From: Gemmataceae bacterium | GTDB lineage: Bacteria; Planctomycetota; Planctomycetia; Gemmatales; Gemmataceae | Assembly (NCBI GenBank): GCA_947490035.1 | Contig: CANLGS010000361.1 | Location: forward strand, 1-5,302 | DNA: 5,302 bases | Direction of reading: 5' to 3' | Shown here: positions 1 to 5,214 of the stretch, one piece after another | How the letters are laid out: every line of letters starts with the position of its first letter | Position numbering within the stretch: position 1 is the first letter of the stretch | The notes under the pieces: generated by a model | What the model was told of the DNA's origin: nothing | The model's input: the letters and a program-made list of their open reading frames with translations, nothing else | The model's database searches: none | Position numbers and translations under genes: made by a program

Positions 1-147
1 GAAGTCAACGGTGAGATTCACACGCTGTTGTCGCCGTTGACGAAGGTGCAGAAGCGGCTTCTGAAACTCTGGGATCTGCCAACGAACTTGTATCAAAAGA
101 TCACGCGAGGATTTCCGAAAACACCTCCGAAGACGAGCGAACCGTAA
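1..147 (+). CDS. C-terminal fragment of an unidentified protein (cut by window edge)
   Basis: Frame 1 is open from the first base to a TAA at 145-147, giving the last 48 residues of a protein whose start lies outside the window. The fragment has an amphipathic, Leu/Lys-rich stretch (LLSPLTKVQKRLLKLWDLP, residues about 9-27) and ends in a Pro/Lys/Thr-rich tail (KTPPKTSEP) that is probably disordered. About two thirds of its third codon positions are G or C, clearly less biased than the genes to the right, which could mean a mobile or recently acquired gene. The tail resembles transposase C-termini I have seen, but too little is present to assign a family and I do not claim one. It is the only candidate gene on the + strand and converges with the Uma2 gene. 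A hairpin starts 17 bases after its stop. It could be a chance open frame, although the position of that hairpin supports a real gene end. Confidence 0.5.
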   Translation, partial: EVNGEIHTLLSPLTKVQKRLLKLWDLPTNLYQKITRGFPKTPPKTSEP

Positions 148-148
148 G

Positions 149-172
149 CCAGAAGGCCAGAATGCCAGAATG
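149..172. repeat. Three tandem octamers CCAGAA(G/T)G
   Basis: CCAGAAGG at 149-156 is followed directly by CCAGAATG at 157-164 and again at 165-172. The third copy forms the left arm of the hairpin at 165-197. It may be a slippage product. Confidence 0.6.
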
Positions 173-197
173 CCACTCTCGTGATTTGGCGTTCTGG
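165..197 (+). terminator. Hairpin between convergent genes, possible terminator
   Basis: CCAGAATGCCA (165-175) pairs with TGGCGTTCTGG (187-197) over 11 bp, leaving an 11-base loop. The one non-Watson-Crick pair (171/191) is U-G in a + strand RNA but A-C in a - strand RNA, so the stem is better formed in the transcript of the 1-147 gene. It starts 17 bases after that stop codon and ends 12 bases before the stop of the convergent Uma2 gene. No T-run follows, so it is not a classical intrinsic terminator; it may act as a 3'-end stabiliser or with Rho. Confidence 0.4.
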
Positions 198-209
198 GTG
201 GCAACAGAA

Positions 210-776
210 TCACGGCAGGAGGTCGGCCACGCGAACCGACGCGGTCGGCACGGCGAGTGGCGAAACGCTGTCCGCTGGGCCAAAGGTCTGGCGCGACTGG
301 TATGCGGTGATGCCAAGCGACGCGTTCGCCAGCGGGTCGCGGAAGACGTGCAACTCGCGCCCGGTCACATCGAGTACCCAGTATTCGAGGATGCCCGCGG
401 TCGCGTACAGTTCCGCCTTCGTGGTCAGGTCGTAAGAGAGCGTTGCGTCTGCCACCTCGACGACCAGTAGCGCCGTGGTGGGATGATCGGCATAGTTCTC
501 GAATCGGCCGGCGATGACGGAAACATCCGGTTGCGGGTCGCTGTGCGTCAGGTCGAGCGGATCGTTCCGACCGATCCACGCAACGCCCGCGAACACCGTT
601 TCCAGAAGCTCCGCGGTCTTGCGGCAGCCGACAACGTGCGGCCAATTGATCGGACTCATTTCGATCACCTCGCCGAAGATGAGTTCGACCCGTCTGCCGT
701 CGAAATACCCCTGGCGCCCGAGTTCGTAGTACTGCTCGCGGGTAAGGGGTCTCGGCACCGGCGGTTGAATCGTCAT
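210..776 (-). CDS. Uma2 family (DUF820) putative PD-(D/E)XK nuclease-fold protein
   Basis: The 188-residue protein has the usual length and motif order of the Uma2/DUF820 family, whose fold is that of restriction endonuclease-like PD-(D/E)XK enzymes. Visible motifs are the N-terminal LTREQYYEL segment, VELIFGEVIEMSP (Glu31), His47, the PQPDVSVI strand with the presumed metal-binding Asp84, LLVVEVAD with Glu107, and a D-x3-K-x3-Y motif (Asp116, Lys120, Tyr124) leading into GILEYWVLDV. All expected acidic residues and the Lys are present, so the fold and putative active site look intact. No signal peptide or membrane segment is seen; it should be cytosolic. The family is heavily expanded in planctomycetes and cyanobacteria, but its biological role is not well established, and endonuclease is a fold-based name. 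The ATG at 774-776 is preceded by a strong Shine-Dalgarno. It lies downstream of the 963-1574 gene, separated by a gene remnant and REP-like repeats, so cotranscription is uncertain. Confidence 0.9.
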   Translation of the reverse strand: MTIQPPVPRPLTREQYYELGRQGYFDGRRVELIFGEVIEMSPINWPHVVGCRKTAELLETVFAGVAWIGRNDPLDLTHSDPQPDVSVIAGRFENYADHPTTALLVVEVADATLSYDLTTKAELYATAGILEYWVLDVTGRELHVFRDPLANASLGITAYQSRQTFGPADSVSPLAVPTASVRVADLLP

Positions 777-780
777 CGCG

Positions 781-788
781 TCACCTCC
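781..788 (-). promoter_or_regulatory. Strong Shine-Dalgarno GGAGGTGA fixing the Uma2 start
   Basis: On the - strand GGAGGTGA occupies 788-781, with its GGAGG core 7 bases from the ATG at 776. This is a near-perfect anti-16S match at ideal spacing and makes the start secure. It is the strongest ribosome binding site in the window. Confidence 0.8.
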
Positions 789-803
789 GCGTGTAGGATA
801 CCG

Positions 804-851
804 TCACTGTTTGCCGAGTACGAGGTCAACAACCCAGCACCCGCGAACGTG
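804..851 (-). pseudogene. Fossil 3' end of a second planctomycete-family gene
   Basis: Read on the - strand, 851-804 encodes HVRGCWVVDLVLGKQ followed by TGA. This is the same C-terminal tail as the intact gene at 963-1574 (HVRGCWVVDLVLGKE, TAG). The two 48-base ends match at 39 positions. Of the six differing sense codons, five are synonymous and only the last residue changes (Gln for Glu), so this copy diverged under protein-level selection before it was truncated. It looks like the end of an old paralogue, not a recent duplication of its neighbour. The rest of that gene is gone; directly upstream in reading direction is the REP-like inverted pair. Its TGA lies 27 bases before the Uma2 ATG, suggesting the lost gene was once the immediate operon partner of Uma2. 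Confidence 0.7.
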
Positions 852-852
852 G

Positions 853-956
853 TCTGGAGTGTGGTCCGCCGCTCCGCGGCGGTGCCTTTTGGCCTTTGTG
901 ATTCGCATCGCACAGCCGGGCGAAGACCGCCGCGGAGCGGCGGACCACACTCCAGA
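853..956. repeat. REP-like inverted pair (BIME-like), 31-bp perfect arms
   Basis: Bases 853-883 and 926-956 are exact reverse complements over 31 bp, separated by a 42-base spacer with no clear structure. Each arm contains its own hairpin, CCGCCGC-TCC-GCGGCGG (stem 866-872 with 876-882 in the left arm), preceded by GGAGTGTGGT. A GTGG or GTAG tetranucleotide just 5' of a short palindrome is the described layout of REP elements mobilised by RAYT (TnpA-REP) transposases, and two copies head to head is the BIME layout. The left end abuts the gene remnant and the right end lies 6 bases from the stop of the 963-1574 gene, so folded RNA could end or stabilise that transcript. I see no target-site duplication and no transposase in the window. 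The REP assignment is inference; the inverted repeat is directly visible. Confidence 0.8.
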
Positions 957-962
957 ACACGG

Positions 963-1574
963 CTACTCTTTGCCCAACACGAGATCGACCACCCAGCACC
1001 CGCGAACGTGCGGTTGGTTCGCGTCGCGGCAGTGGTTGAGGATGTCGGCGTTATCACAGCCGGCGTCTTGCAGCGCGTCCGCGAGGATCGGCATCGCACT
1101 GAAGTCGCGCGACTCGTACATCCCGCGAGCGAGTGACACCGCAGTGTCGGTGCGCCACTCCGGGGCGAAGGCCGGGAGCGGGTCCGGTCCAATCAACTCC
1201 TCGAAGACGCGATAGCGGGGTAATGCAAAACGGTAGTCTTTCTCGGCCGGATAGTACGTTCTGTTCGCTGCGACGGCCCCGTCCCAAACGCGCTGCAGTC
1301 CGCTGTCGTCCGTGAAGGCCCATTCACTATCGCCGGCCCACTTCTTCGGCATGCGGTGCTTCGACCGGTCGGCGTAGGCCGCTCTCAACGCCGCCACGCC
1401 GACCTCGCCGTCCGCGTACCGCTCCACGACCTCGATCAACCGGAGGACTTCCCGCCGCGGCTTGCGCTTCGGCAGGTTCAACCGCATGCACCCGCAGGCG
1501 TGCAGCCGGAGTTGCCGGACGGTCGCCCGCCGGATGAGGTCCGCCACGCAGATCGGCTCGCCGTCTTTTGTCAC
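963..1574 (-). CDS. Planctomycete-expanded family protein of unknown function, coupled to the peptidase
   Basis: The 203-residue protein starts at a GTG (1574-1572) that overlaps the peptidase TGA as GTGA, with GGAG at 1585-1582 seven bases upstream; the open frame continues further upstream only inside the peptidase gene. I recognise the end-to-end pattern of a large Gemmataceae family: RQLRLHACGCMRLNL (residues 20-34, matching the usual KLRLFACACCR-type segment), VLRLIEVVERYADGE (43-57), EWRTDTAVSLARGMYESRDF (139-158), MPILADALQDAGCDNADIL (161-179) and the tail HVRGCWVVDLVLGKE (189-203). The usual N-terminus of that family (a short TEAEWLACTDP-like lead) is replaced here by MTKDGEPICVADLIRRATV, and the middle (about 70-120) is distinctive. 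No signal peptide, membrane segment or catalytic motif is visible; Cys27, Cys29, Cys173, Cys182 and Cys193 do not form an obvious metal site. It is probably cytosolic. Overlap with the peptidase gene implies cotranscription and coupled translation. Function is unknown. Confidence 0.85.
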   Translation of the reverse strand: MTKDGEPICVADLIRRATVRQLRLHACGCMRLNLPKRKPRREVLRLIEVVERYADGEVGVAALRAAYADRSKHRMPKKWAGDSEWAFTDDSGLQRVWDGAVAANRTYYPAEKDYRFALPRYRVFEELIGPDPLPAFAPEWRTDTAVSLARGMYESRDFSAMPILADALQDAGCDNADILNHCRDANQPHVRGCWVVDLVLGKE

Positions 1575-3808
1575 TTCGGCTCTCCGAGATGCGCCTTGAA
1601 GAACGTCGCCGTCTTCGCCCACAGGCGCTCCATCACCACCGCGTCGGAGGTGTACATGTGCGTCACGCCGGGAAGGGCTAACGCGTCGAAGTCGCGGCCC
1701 GCGCGGAACAGCGCGTCGGACAGCTTCAGCGTGTGCCGGTAGTACACGTTGTCGTCCGCGGTGCCGTGAACCAAGAGTAGCGGGCGCTTCAAGTCCTTTG
1801 CCAGCGGGATGAGACTCGCGGCGTCGTACTCCTTCTTCGATTCCGGCAATAGGCCCATGTAGCGCTCGGTGTAGTGCGTGTCGTAGTCCTCCCAGTCGGT
1901 GACCGGTGCGCCCGCGACCGCCGCTTTGAAGATGTCGGGCTTGCGCAGCACGCCGTTCGCGGCCATGTACCCGCCGAACGACCAGCCCACGATCCCGACG
2001 CGGTCCTTGTCCAACTCCGGGTACTTCGCGCACAGCAACTCAAGCCCCTTCACTTGGTCCTCAAGCGGCACACTCCCAAACTTCTGGTAGATGGCGCGTT
2101 CCCACTCGCGCCCGCGCCCCGGCGTGCCGCGATTGTCCACCGCGACCACGATGAACCCTTGATCCGCGAGCCACTGCGGGACGAGCCAGTTGCGCATCGC
2201 CTGGACGACGTGCAGGTGCTTCGGCCCGCCGTACACGTCGAGCAACACGGGGTACTTCTTCTTCGGGTCGAAGTCGCGCGGGCGCACGACGGCCGCGTAG
2301 AAGTCGCCCACCTTCTCGACCTTCACGTTCGGCGTGAAGTCGGGTTCTTTCGCGACGCTTGGCAGCTCGCCAAGCGGCACGCCGTCGCGGTTGAAGACGG
2401 TACTCTTGGGCATCGCCTTCAGAGTGGTCGATGTGACCACATAAGGCCCGCCGTTCTTGCCGAACACCGCGTTGTGAATGCCGGGCGCGCTTGTGAGTGC
2501 CTCATCGTTCTCGGAGCCAGGGTTCACGTTCAAACTGCGTGTCTTGTGGCGGTAGATGTGACGCTGCGTTGGGTCGGTGCCGCCCGCGTAGATGATGAAC
2601 GTGTCGAACCGCGACGAGTACACGCTCATCAACGCGTCGGGGTGGTGCTTCGCGGGGATGAGGATGTTGCTGAGTACGCCAGTGTCATTGCGGTGCTGAA
2701 TCTCGGCTTCGCCCTCCTTGTCCGCGCCGAGCCACACGAAGCCGCCGAGCGCACCGTTCCACTGCGGACCGTTTGCCCCCAGGTTAATCCACGCGGCGTC
2801 TTTCTCTTGGAGCAGCTTCTTCGTCTTGCCGGTCTTGATGTCCGCGGAGAGTAGCAGCAGTTTCTGTTGCTTGCGGTCCTGCACCTGAAGCGTGAGCGGG
2901 TAGTGTTCCTCCCAGCGCACGGCCGCGAGGTACTCGTACTCCTTGCGATCCCAATCGAGCCACACCGTTTCGCCGCCTGCGACGGGGATCACGCCGAGCC
3001 GCACCGCGACGTTCTTCTTGCCGGGTCGCGGGTAGAACTGCTCCAGCGGCTTCTGATCCGGTTTGAGCGGGTCCGCGACGTACCACGTCTCCACGCCGGT
3101 GTGGTCGGCCTCTTCGTAGGCGATGTGCTTGCTATCCGGTGACCACCAGTACCCGGTGAAGCGCGCCATCTCCTCCTGCGCGACGAACTCCGCGAGGCCG
3201 TGCGTCTTGATGAGGGTGCCGCCCTTCGTGACCGCGGTTTCCGCGTTGGTCGCGAGGTCGATCACATACACGTCGAAGCCGCGAACATACGCGACCTTCT
3301 TCCCGTCCGGCGACCACTTCGGATCGACGAGCACCCCGCCGTCACCGGTCTTCAACTCGGTGACCTTCGAGGTCGCGCGCTCGTAGACGAACAGCTTGCC
3401 GGACAGCGGCAGCAGCACGTTGTTTCCACTCGCGTCGAAGTGGAAGTCGGCGAAGCCGCCGGCGGAGAGGCGCATCCGCTCGCGCCGCGCTTTTTCTTCG
3501 GGCGTGAGGTTCTCTTCGCCGCCCTTCAGCAGCGTCTGCGGCGACAGAATCTCTTTCGACTGCCCGCTGGCGACATCGAACTCGAACAACTTGAGTGTCG
3601 GCTTGTCCACCTCGGCACGAAGGAACAACACCGTCTTGCCGTCGGGCGCGACCTTGGGGTTCTGCGGGCGGCCGAGCGTGAACCGCCGCGTCTCGGCGAA
3701 CTGCTTGAGGAAAGACGTGTCCACGGGCTTCGGTGGGATAGGGTCGGCCGCTGGCGCGAAGGCGGCGCAGGATAGGGTGAAGGCGAGCGCGAGGGGGGTG
3801 GTTTTCAT
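1571..3808 (-). CDS. Secreted S9B dipeptidyl-peptidase IV-type serine peptidase
   Basis: The 745-residue protein has the two-domain plan of prolyl dipeptidyl peptidases, which remove N-terminal X-Pro or X-Ala dipeptides. Residues 1-20 form a Sec signal peptide (hydrophobic core, APA before Ala21); Cys14 lacks a good lipobox, so a soluble periplasmic enzyme is likely. Residues about 45-500 are the DPPIV beta-propeller, with blade motifs such as SPDGKKVAYVRGFDVYVIDL (166-185). It carries the substrate-anchoring Glu pair Glu212-Glu213 in AEFVAQEEMARFTGYWWSPD. Residues about 500-745 are the alpha/beta hydrolase: oxyanion Tyr526 in LLDVYGGP, nucleophile Ser610 in GWSFGGY, Asp685 in HGTADDNV with Asn687, and His717 in PGVTHMY. 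The Ser-Asp and Asp-His spacings (75 and 32) are close to human DPP4 (78 and 32), and total length is also close, so it looks full length and active. The ATG at 3808 is the only sensible start but has no clear Shine-Dalgarno. Its stop overlaps the start of the downstream family gene. Confidence 0.95.
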   Translation of the reverse strand: MKTTPLALAFTLSCAAFAPAADPIPPKPVDTSFLKQFAETRRFTLGRPQNPKVAPDGKTVLFLRAEVDKPTLKLFEFDVASGQSKEILSPQTLLKGGEENLTPEEKARRERMRLSAGGFADFHFDASGNNVLLPLSGKLFVYERATSKVTELKTGDGGVLVDPKWSPDGKKVAYVRGFDVYVIDLATNAETAVTKGGTLIKTHGLAEFVAQEEMARFTGYWWSPDSKHIAYEEADHTGVETWYVADPLKPDQKPLEQFYPRPGKKNVAVRLGVIPVAGGETVWLDWDRKEYEYLAAVRWEEHYPLTLQVQDRKQQKLLLLSADIKTGKTKKLLQEKDAAWINLGANGPQWNGALGGFVWLGADKEGEAEIQHRNDTGVLSNILIPAKHHPDALMSVYSSRFDTFIIYAGGTDPTQRHIYRHKTRSLNVNPGSENDEALTSAPGIHNAVFGKNGGPYVVTSTTLKAMPKSTVFNRDGVPLGELPSVAKEPDFTPNVKVEKVGDFYAAVVRPRDFDPKKKYPVLLDVYGGPKHLHVVQAMRNWLVPQWLADQGFIVVAVDNRGTPGRGREWERAIYQKFGSVPLEDQVKGLELLCAKYPELDKDRVGIVGWSFGGYMAANGVLRKPDIFKAAVAGAPVTDWEDYDTHYTERYMGLLPESKKEYDAASLIPLAKDLKRPLLLVHGTADDNVYYRHTLKLSDALFRAGRDFDALALPGVTHMYTSDAVVMERLWAKTATFFKAHLGEPK

Positions 3809-3815
3809 GCGTGCC

Positions 3816-3844
3816 AGGATACCACACAGCGAGGTGCGCGCGAA
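3816..3844 (-). promoter_or_regulatory. Possible promoter giving a leaderless peptidase mRNA
   Basis: On the - strand TGGTATCCT resembles an extended -10 box (TATCCT at 3821-3816), only 7 bases before the ATG at 3808, so transcription would begin at or next to the start codon. A weak -35 candidate TTCGCG (3844-3839) lies 17 bases upstream. The absence of a Shine-Dalgarno for this gene is consistent with a leaderless message. The match is modest and planctomycete promoters are poorly defined. Confidence 0.3.
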
Positions 3845-3851
3845 CCGGTGA

Positions 3852-4040
3852 CCCCGAACCCGGCGTTGCTCGCGTCGCCCAGAACCCAGCGTTTGTCGCG
3901 TTGTCCCCCCGGGCGTTGCCCGGGGCTGAGAAGTGTCAGTCCTTCGGACTGCATTTCGTATTCACCCTGAAAGGGTGACATTCCTCAGCCCCGGGCAACG
4001 CCCGGGGTTCTGGACAACGCGGGCAACGCCGGGTTCGGGG
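3852..4040. repeat. 189-bp composite palindrome of four triloop hairpins (MITE- or BIME-like)
   Basis: The outer 18 bases (3852-3869, starting CCCCGAACCC) are an exact inverted match to 4023-4040; the match continues imperfectly to 3887 on the left and 4005 on the right. Inside, a 24-bp perfect inverted repeat (3907-3930 with 3984-4007) consists of CCCCGGGC-GTT-GCCCGGGG plus CTGAG on the left and its mirror with loop AAC on the right. Between these are two smaller hairpins: CAGTCC-TTC-GGACTG (3937-3951) and CACCCT-GAA-AGGGTG (3963-3977). GCGTTG occurs three times in the left half and CAACGC three times in the right half. The left arm is 22 bases longer than the right because of a degenerate partial duplication (3863-3880 resembles 3889-3906, 14 of 18 bases). 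It fills most of the gap between the exported-protein terminator and the peptidase promoter. No protein is encoded. I recall similar text dispersed in planctomycete genomes but cannot verify this. Confidence 0.8.
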
Positions 4041-4049
4041 CGGCAAGGT

Positions 4050-4093
4050 AAATGCAAAACGACACAGGCGACCTCGTGGCCGCCCGTGTCGTT
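4050..4093 (-). terminator. Strong intrinsic terminator of the exported-protein gene
   Basis: In the - strand transcript a 16-base arm (4093-4078) pairs with 4073-4058 around an ACGA loop. All pairs are Watson-Crick except two G-U pairs, which would be A-C mismatches in the opposite strand, so the element is oriented for - strand transcription. The stem runs into TTTT then GCATTT. It begins 20 bases after the stop at 4114 and separates this gene from the peptidase operon. Confidence 0.85.
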
Positions 4094-4113
4094 CGTTCAG
4101 CCGTCGGCGGAAC

Positions 4114-5109
4114 TCAGCCGTCCGGGTTCATCAGCTTGCCGATGATGTCGCCGGTGATCTTGCCCTTGATGGTGACGTTCTTCTTCTTCGTGTCGGACGT
4201 GACCGTCTTGATGACATCGCCGAGCGGCTTGGCCTTCGGCTCGAACGCGACCAGCGCCGGGACGAACGCGCCGAGGTCTTTGATCAGTTTCGCGATGGCA
4301 CCGGCCATGTCTTCGGCCGCGTCTTCGTCCGCCATCCCCAGGACGATTTCCAGGTTGATGTCGGCGGAAACCTTCACCACGACGCTCATGGTGTCGGTCT
4401 TCGGGAGCGACTTCTCAAGGCCCGACAGGTCGATGGGCAGCATGCCGCCGCCGAGCTTCTGGTTCTCGAACTTCCCCTTCACCAGCGCCACCGCGAACAT
4501 CGAGGTCGTCTTCTCGTCGAACCCCTTGATGAGTTCGGTCAGTTCGGGCTTGATCGGCGCCTTCTTCGTGCCCTCGGCCGCCTTCAGCGCGGTCGCGATG
4601 ATCTTCTTGTCGGTGGCGGCGATGACGGTCGTCTCGTTCGCCACGGTGCCGTACACCGGGTTGCCCTGCTCCGGCTGGTACTTGAACATGGTGGTGTTGC
4701 CGTCCTTCACCATGCTGAACTTGTCGCCGTCCTTCTTGGTGGTGGCCTCGGCCGCCTTGAACAGCTTCTCCGGTTCGAACTTGCCGTGGATGACGACGAG
4801 CGCCTTGGTGTCCTCGCCGGACCCGGACATGCCGACCCACACCTTCTCGATGTCCTTCATCGGGTCGAGGCCCATGTCCTCCAGGAGCTTCTTCGCGTCC
4901 TGGCCGGCGAGCGCCTGCTTGATCTGGTCGATCGCGTACTTCTTGACGACATCGGCTTCGACGATCTGCTTGAAGTTGACGTAGACGACGGTGTCGGATT
5001 CGGCCGGCAGGAGTTTGTCGGCTTCGGCGGCGCGGGCGCCCGGAGCGGTGACGGCGGCGAGGGTCGCGGCGAACACGGCCGCCAGGCCCAGGCGGGACAG
5101 ACGCATCAT
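4114..5109 (-). CDS. Exported lysine-rich protein of unknown function (planctomycete type)
   Basis: The 331-residue protein begins with a clear Sec signal peptide: MMRLSRLGL, a hydrophobic Ala/Val/Leu core, and a likely signal peptidase I site after ARA (residue 27). The mature part of about 304 residues is rich in Lys, Ala, Asp and Glu, with no transmembrane segment, no Cys and no recognisable catalytic motif. It appears to have two similar lobes. Lobe one (about 35-185) has SDTVVYVNFKQIV, IEKVWVGMSG, ALVVIHGKFEPEKLFKAAE and TTVIAATDKKIIATALKAAE; lobe two (about 195-331) has KTTSMFAVALVKGKF, TMSVVVKVSADINLEIVLGM and KKNVTIKGKITGDIIGKLM. I recognise this layout (LPAESDTVVYVNFKQ after the signal, then GLDPMKDIEKV) from exported hypothetical proteins of planctomycetes; no function is known to me. 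The frame is open upstream to 5271, but that extension would bury the signal peptide behind 54 basic residues and run into repeats, so the ATG at 5109 is chosen. Single-gene unit with its own terminator. Confidence 0.88.
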   Translation of the reverse strand: MMRLSRLGLAAVFAATLAAVTAPGARAAEADKLLPAESDTVVYVNFKQIVEADVVKKYAIDQIKQALAGQDAKKLLEDMGLDPMKDIEKVWVGMSGSGEDTKALVVIHGKFEPEKLFKAAEATTKKDGDKFSMVKDGNTTMFKYQPEQGNPVYGTVANETTVIAATDKKIIATALKAAEGTKKAPIKPELTELIKGFDEKTTSMFAVALVKGKFENQKLGGGMLPIDLSGLEKSLPKTDTMSVVVKVSADINLEIVLGMADEDAAEDMAGAIAKLIKDLGAFVPALVAFEPKAKPLGDVIKTVTSDTKKKNVTIKGKITGDIIGKLMNPDG

Positions 5110-5117
5110 GAGTTTCG

Positions 5118-5123
5118 ATCCTT
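5118..5123 (-). promoter_or_regulatory. Shine-Dalgarno AAGGAT deciding the exported-protein start
   Basis: On the - strand AAGGAT lies at 5123-5118, with AGGA 9 bases from the ATG at 5109 and 12 from the second ATG at 5106. This favours the first of the two adjacent Met codons and argues against the long upstream extension of the frame. Confidence 0.6.
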
Positions 5124-5138
5124 TCCGAGATGGAACGG

Positions 5139-5170
5139 CCGGTGTCGGGCACCGGTCACGACGCATTCTA
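5139..5170 (-). promoter_or_regulatory. Possible -10 box and leader hairpin of the exported-protein gene
   Basis: TAGAAT (5170-5165) matches five of six bases of a sigma-70 -10 box, but no convincing -35 lies 16-18 bases upstream. Downstream in the would-be leader, CCGGTG-CCCGA-CACCGG (5155-5139) forms a 6-bp hairpin. The leader would be roughly 50 bases and ends at the Shine-Dalgarno. No known riboswitch or attenuator is recognised. Confidence 0.3.
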
Positions 5171-5214
5171 CCCCCGCGGACGCCGGCCGGTTTCGCGGAT
5201 TTCAGAAACCGTGT

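Noticed and set aside
1..147. Naming the left fragment as a specific transposase family
   Set aside because: Only a vague likeness over 48 residues with no catalytic residue in view; not enough to name it.
853..956. Insertion sequence with terminal inverted repeats
   Set aside because: Only 104 bp, a 42-base spacer with no coding content and no target-site duplication (flanks ACGTGG and ACACGG do not match as direct repeats).
483..1136. A 217-codon + strand open frame
   Set aside because: It crosses the Uma2 gene in antisense, the gene remnant and the inverted repeat; no coherent protein pattern.
963..2033. A longer 356-codon version of the family protein
   Set aside because: The upstream part overlaps the peptidase gene in another frame and is Arg-rich shadow sequence; the GTG at 1574 with a Shine-Dalgarno and a GTGA overlap is the natural start.
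1874..2854. A 326-codon open frame on the + strand
   Set aside because: It lies wholly antisense to the peptidase, whose domains and catalytic residues are all intact; long antisense frames are expected with strong GC bias at third positions. Its product is Arg/Val/His-rich with no recognisable motif.
3933..4145. A 70-codon + strand open frame containing LSPGQRPGFW
   Set aside because: It is a translation of the composite palindrome and the terminator. Such peptides arise whenever this kind of repeat is read through, and no ribosome binding site is present.
4052..4984. A 310-codon open frame on the + strand
   Set aside because: Antisense to the exported-protein gene, starting inside that gene's terminator; Ser/Phe/Met-rich composition is what the complement of Lys/Asp/Glu-rich codons gives.
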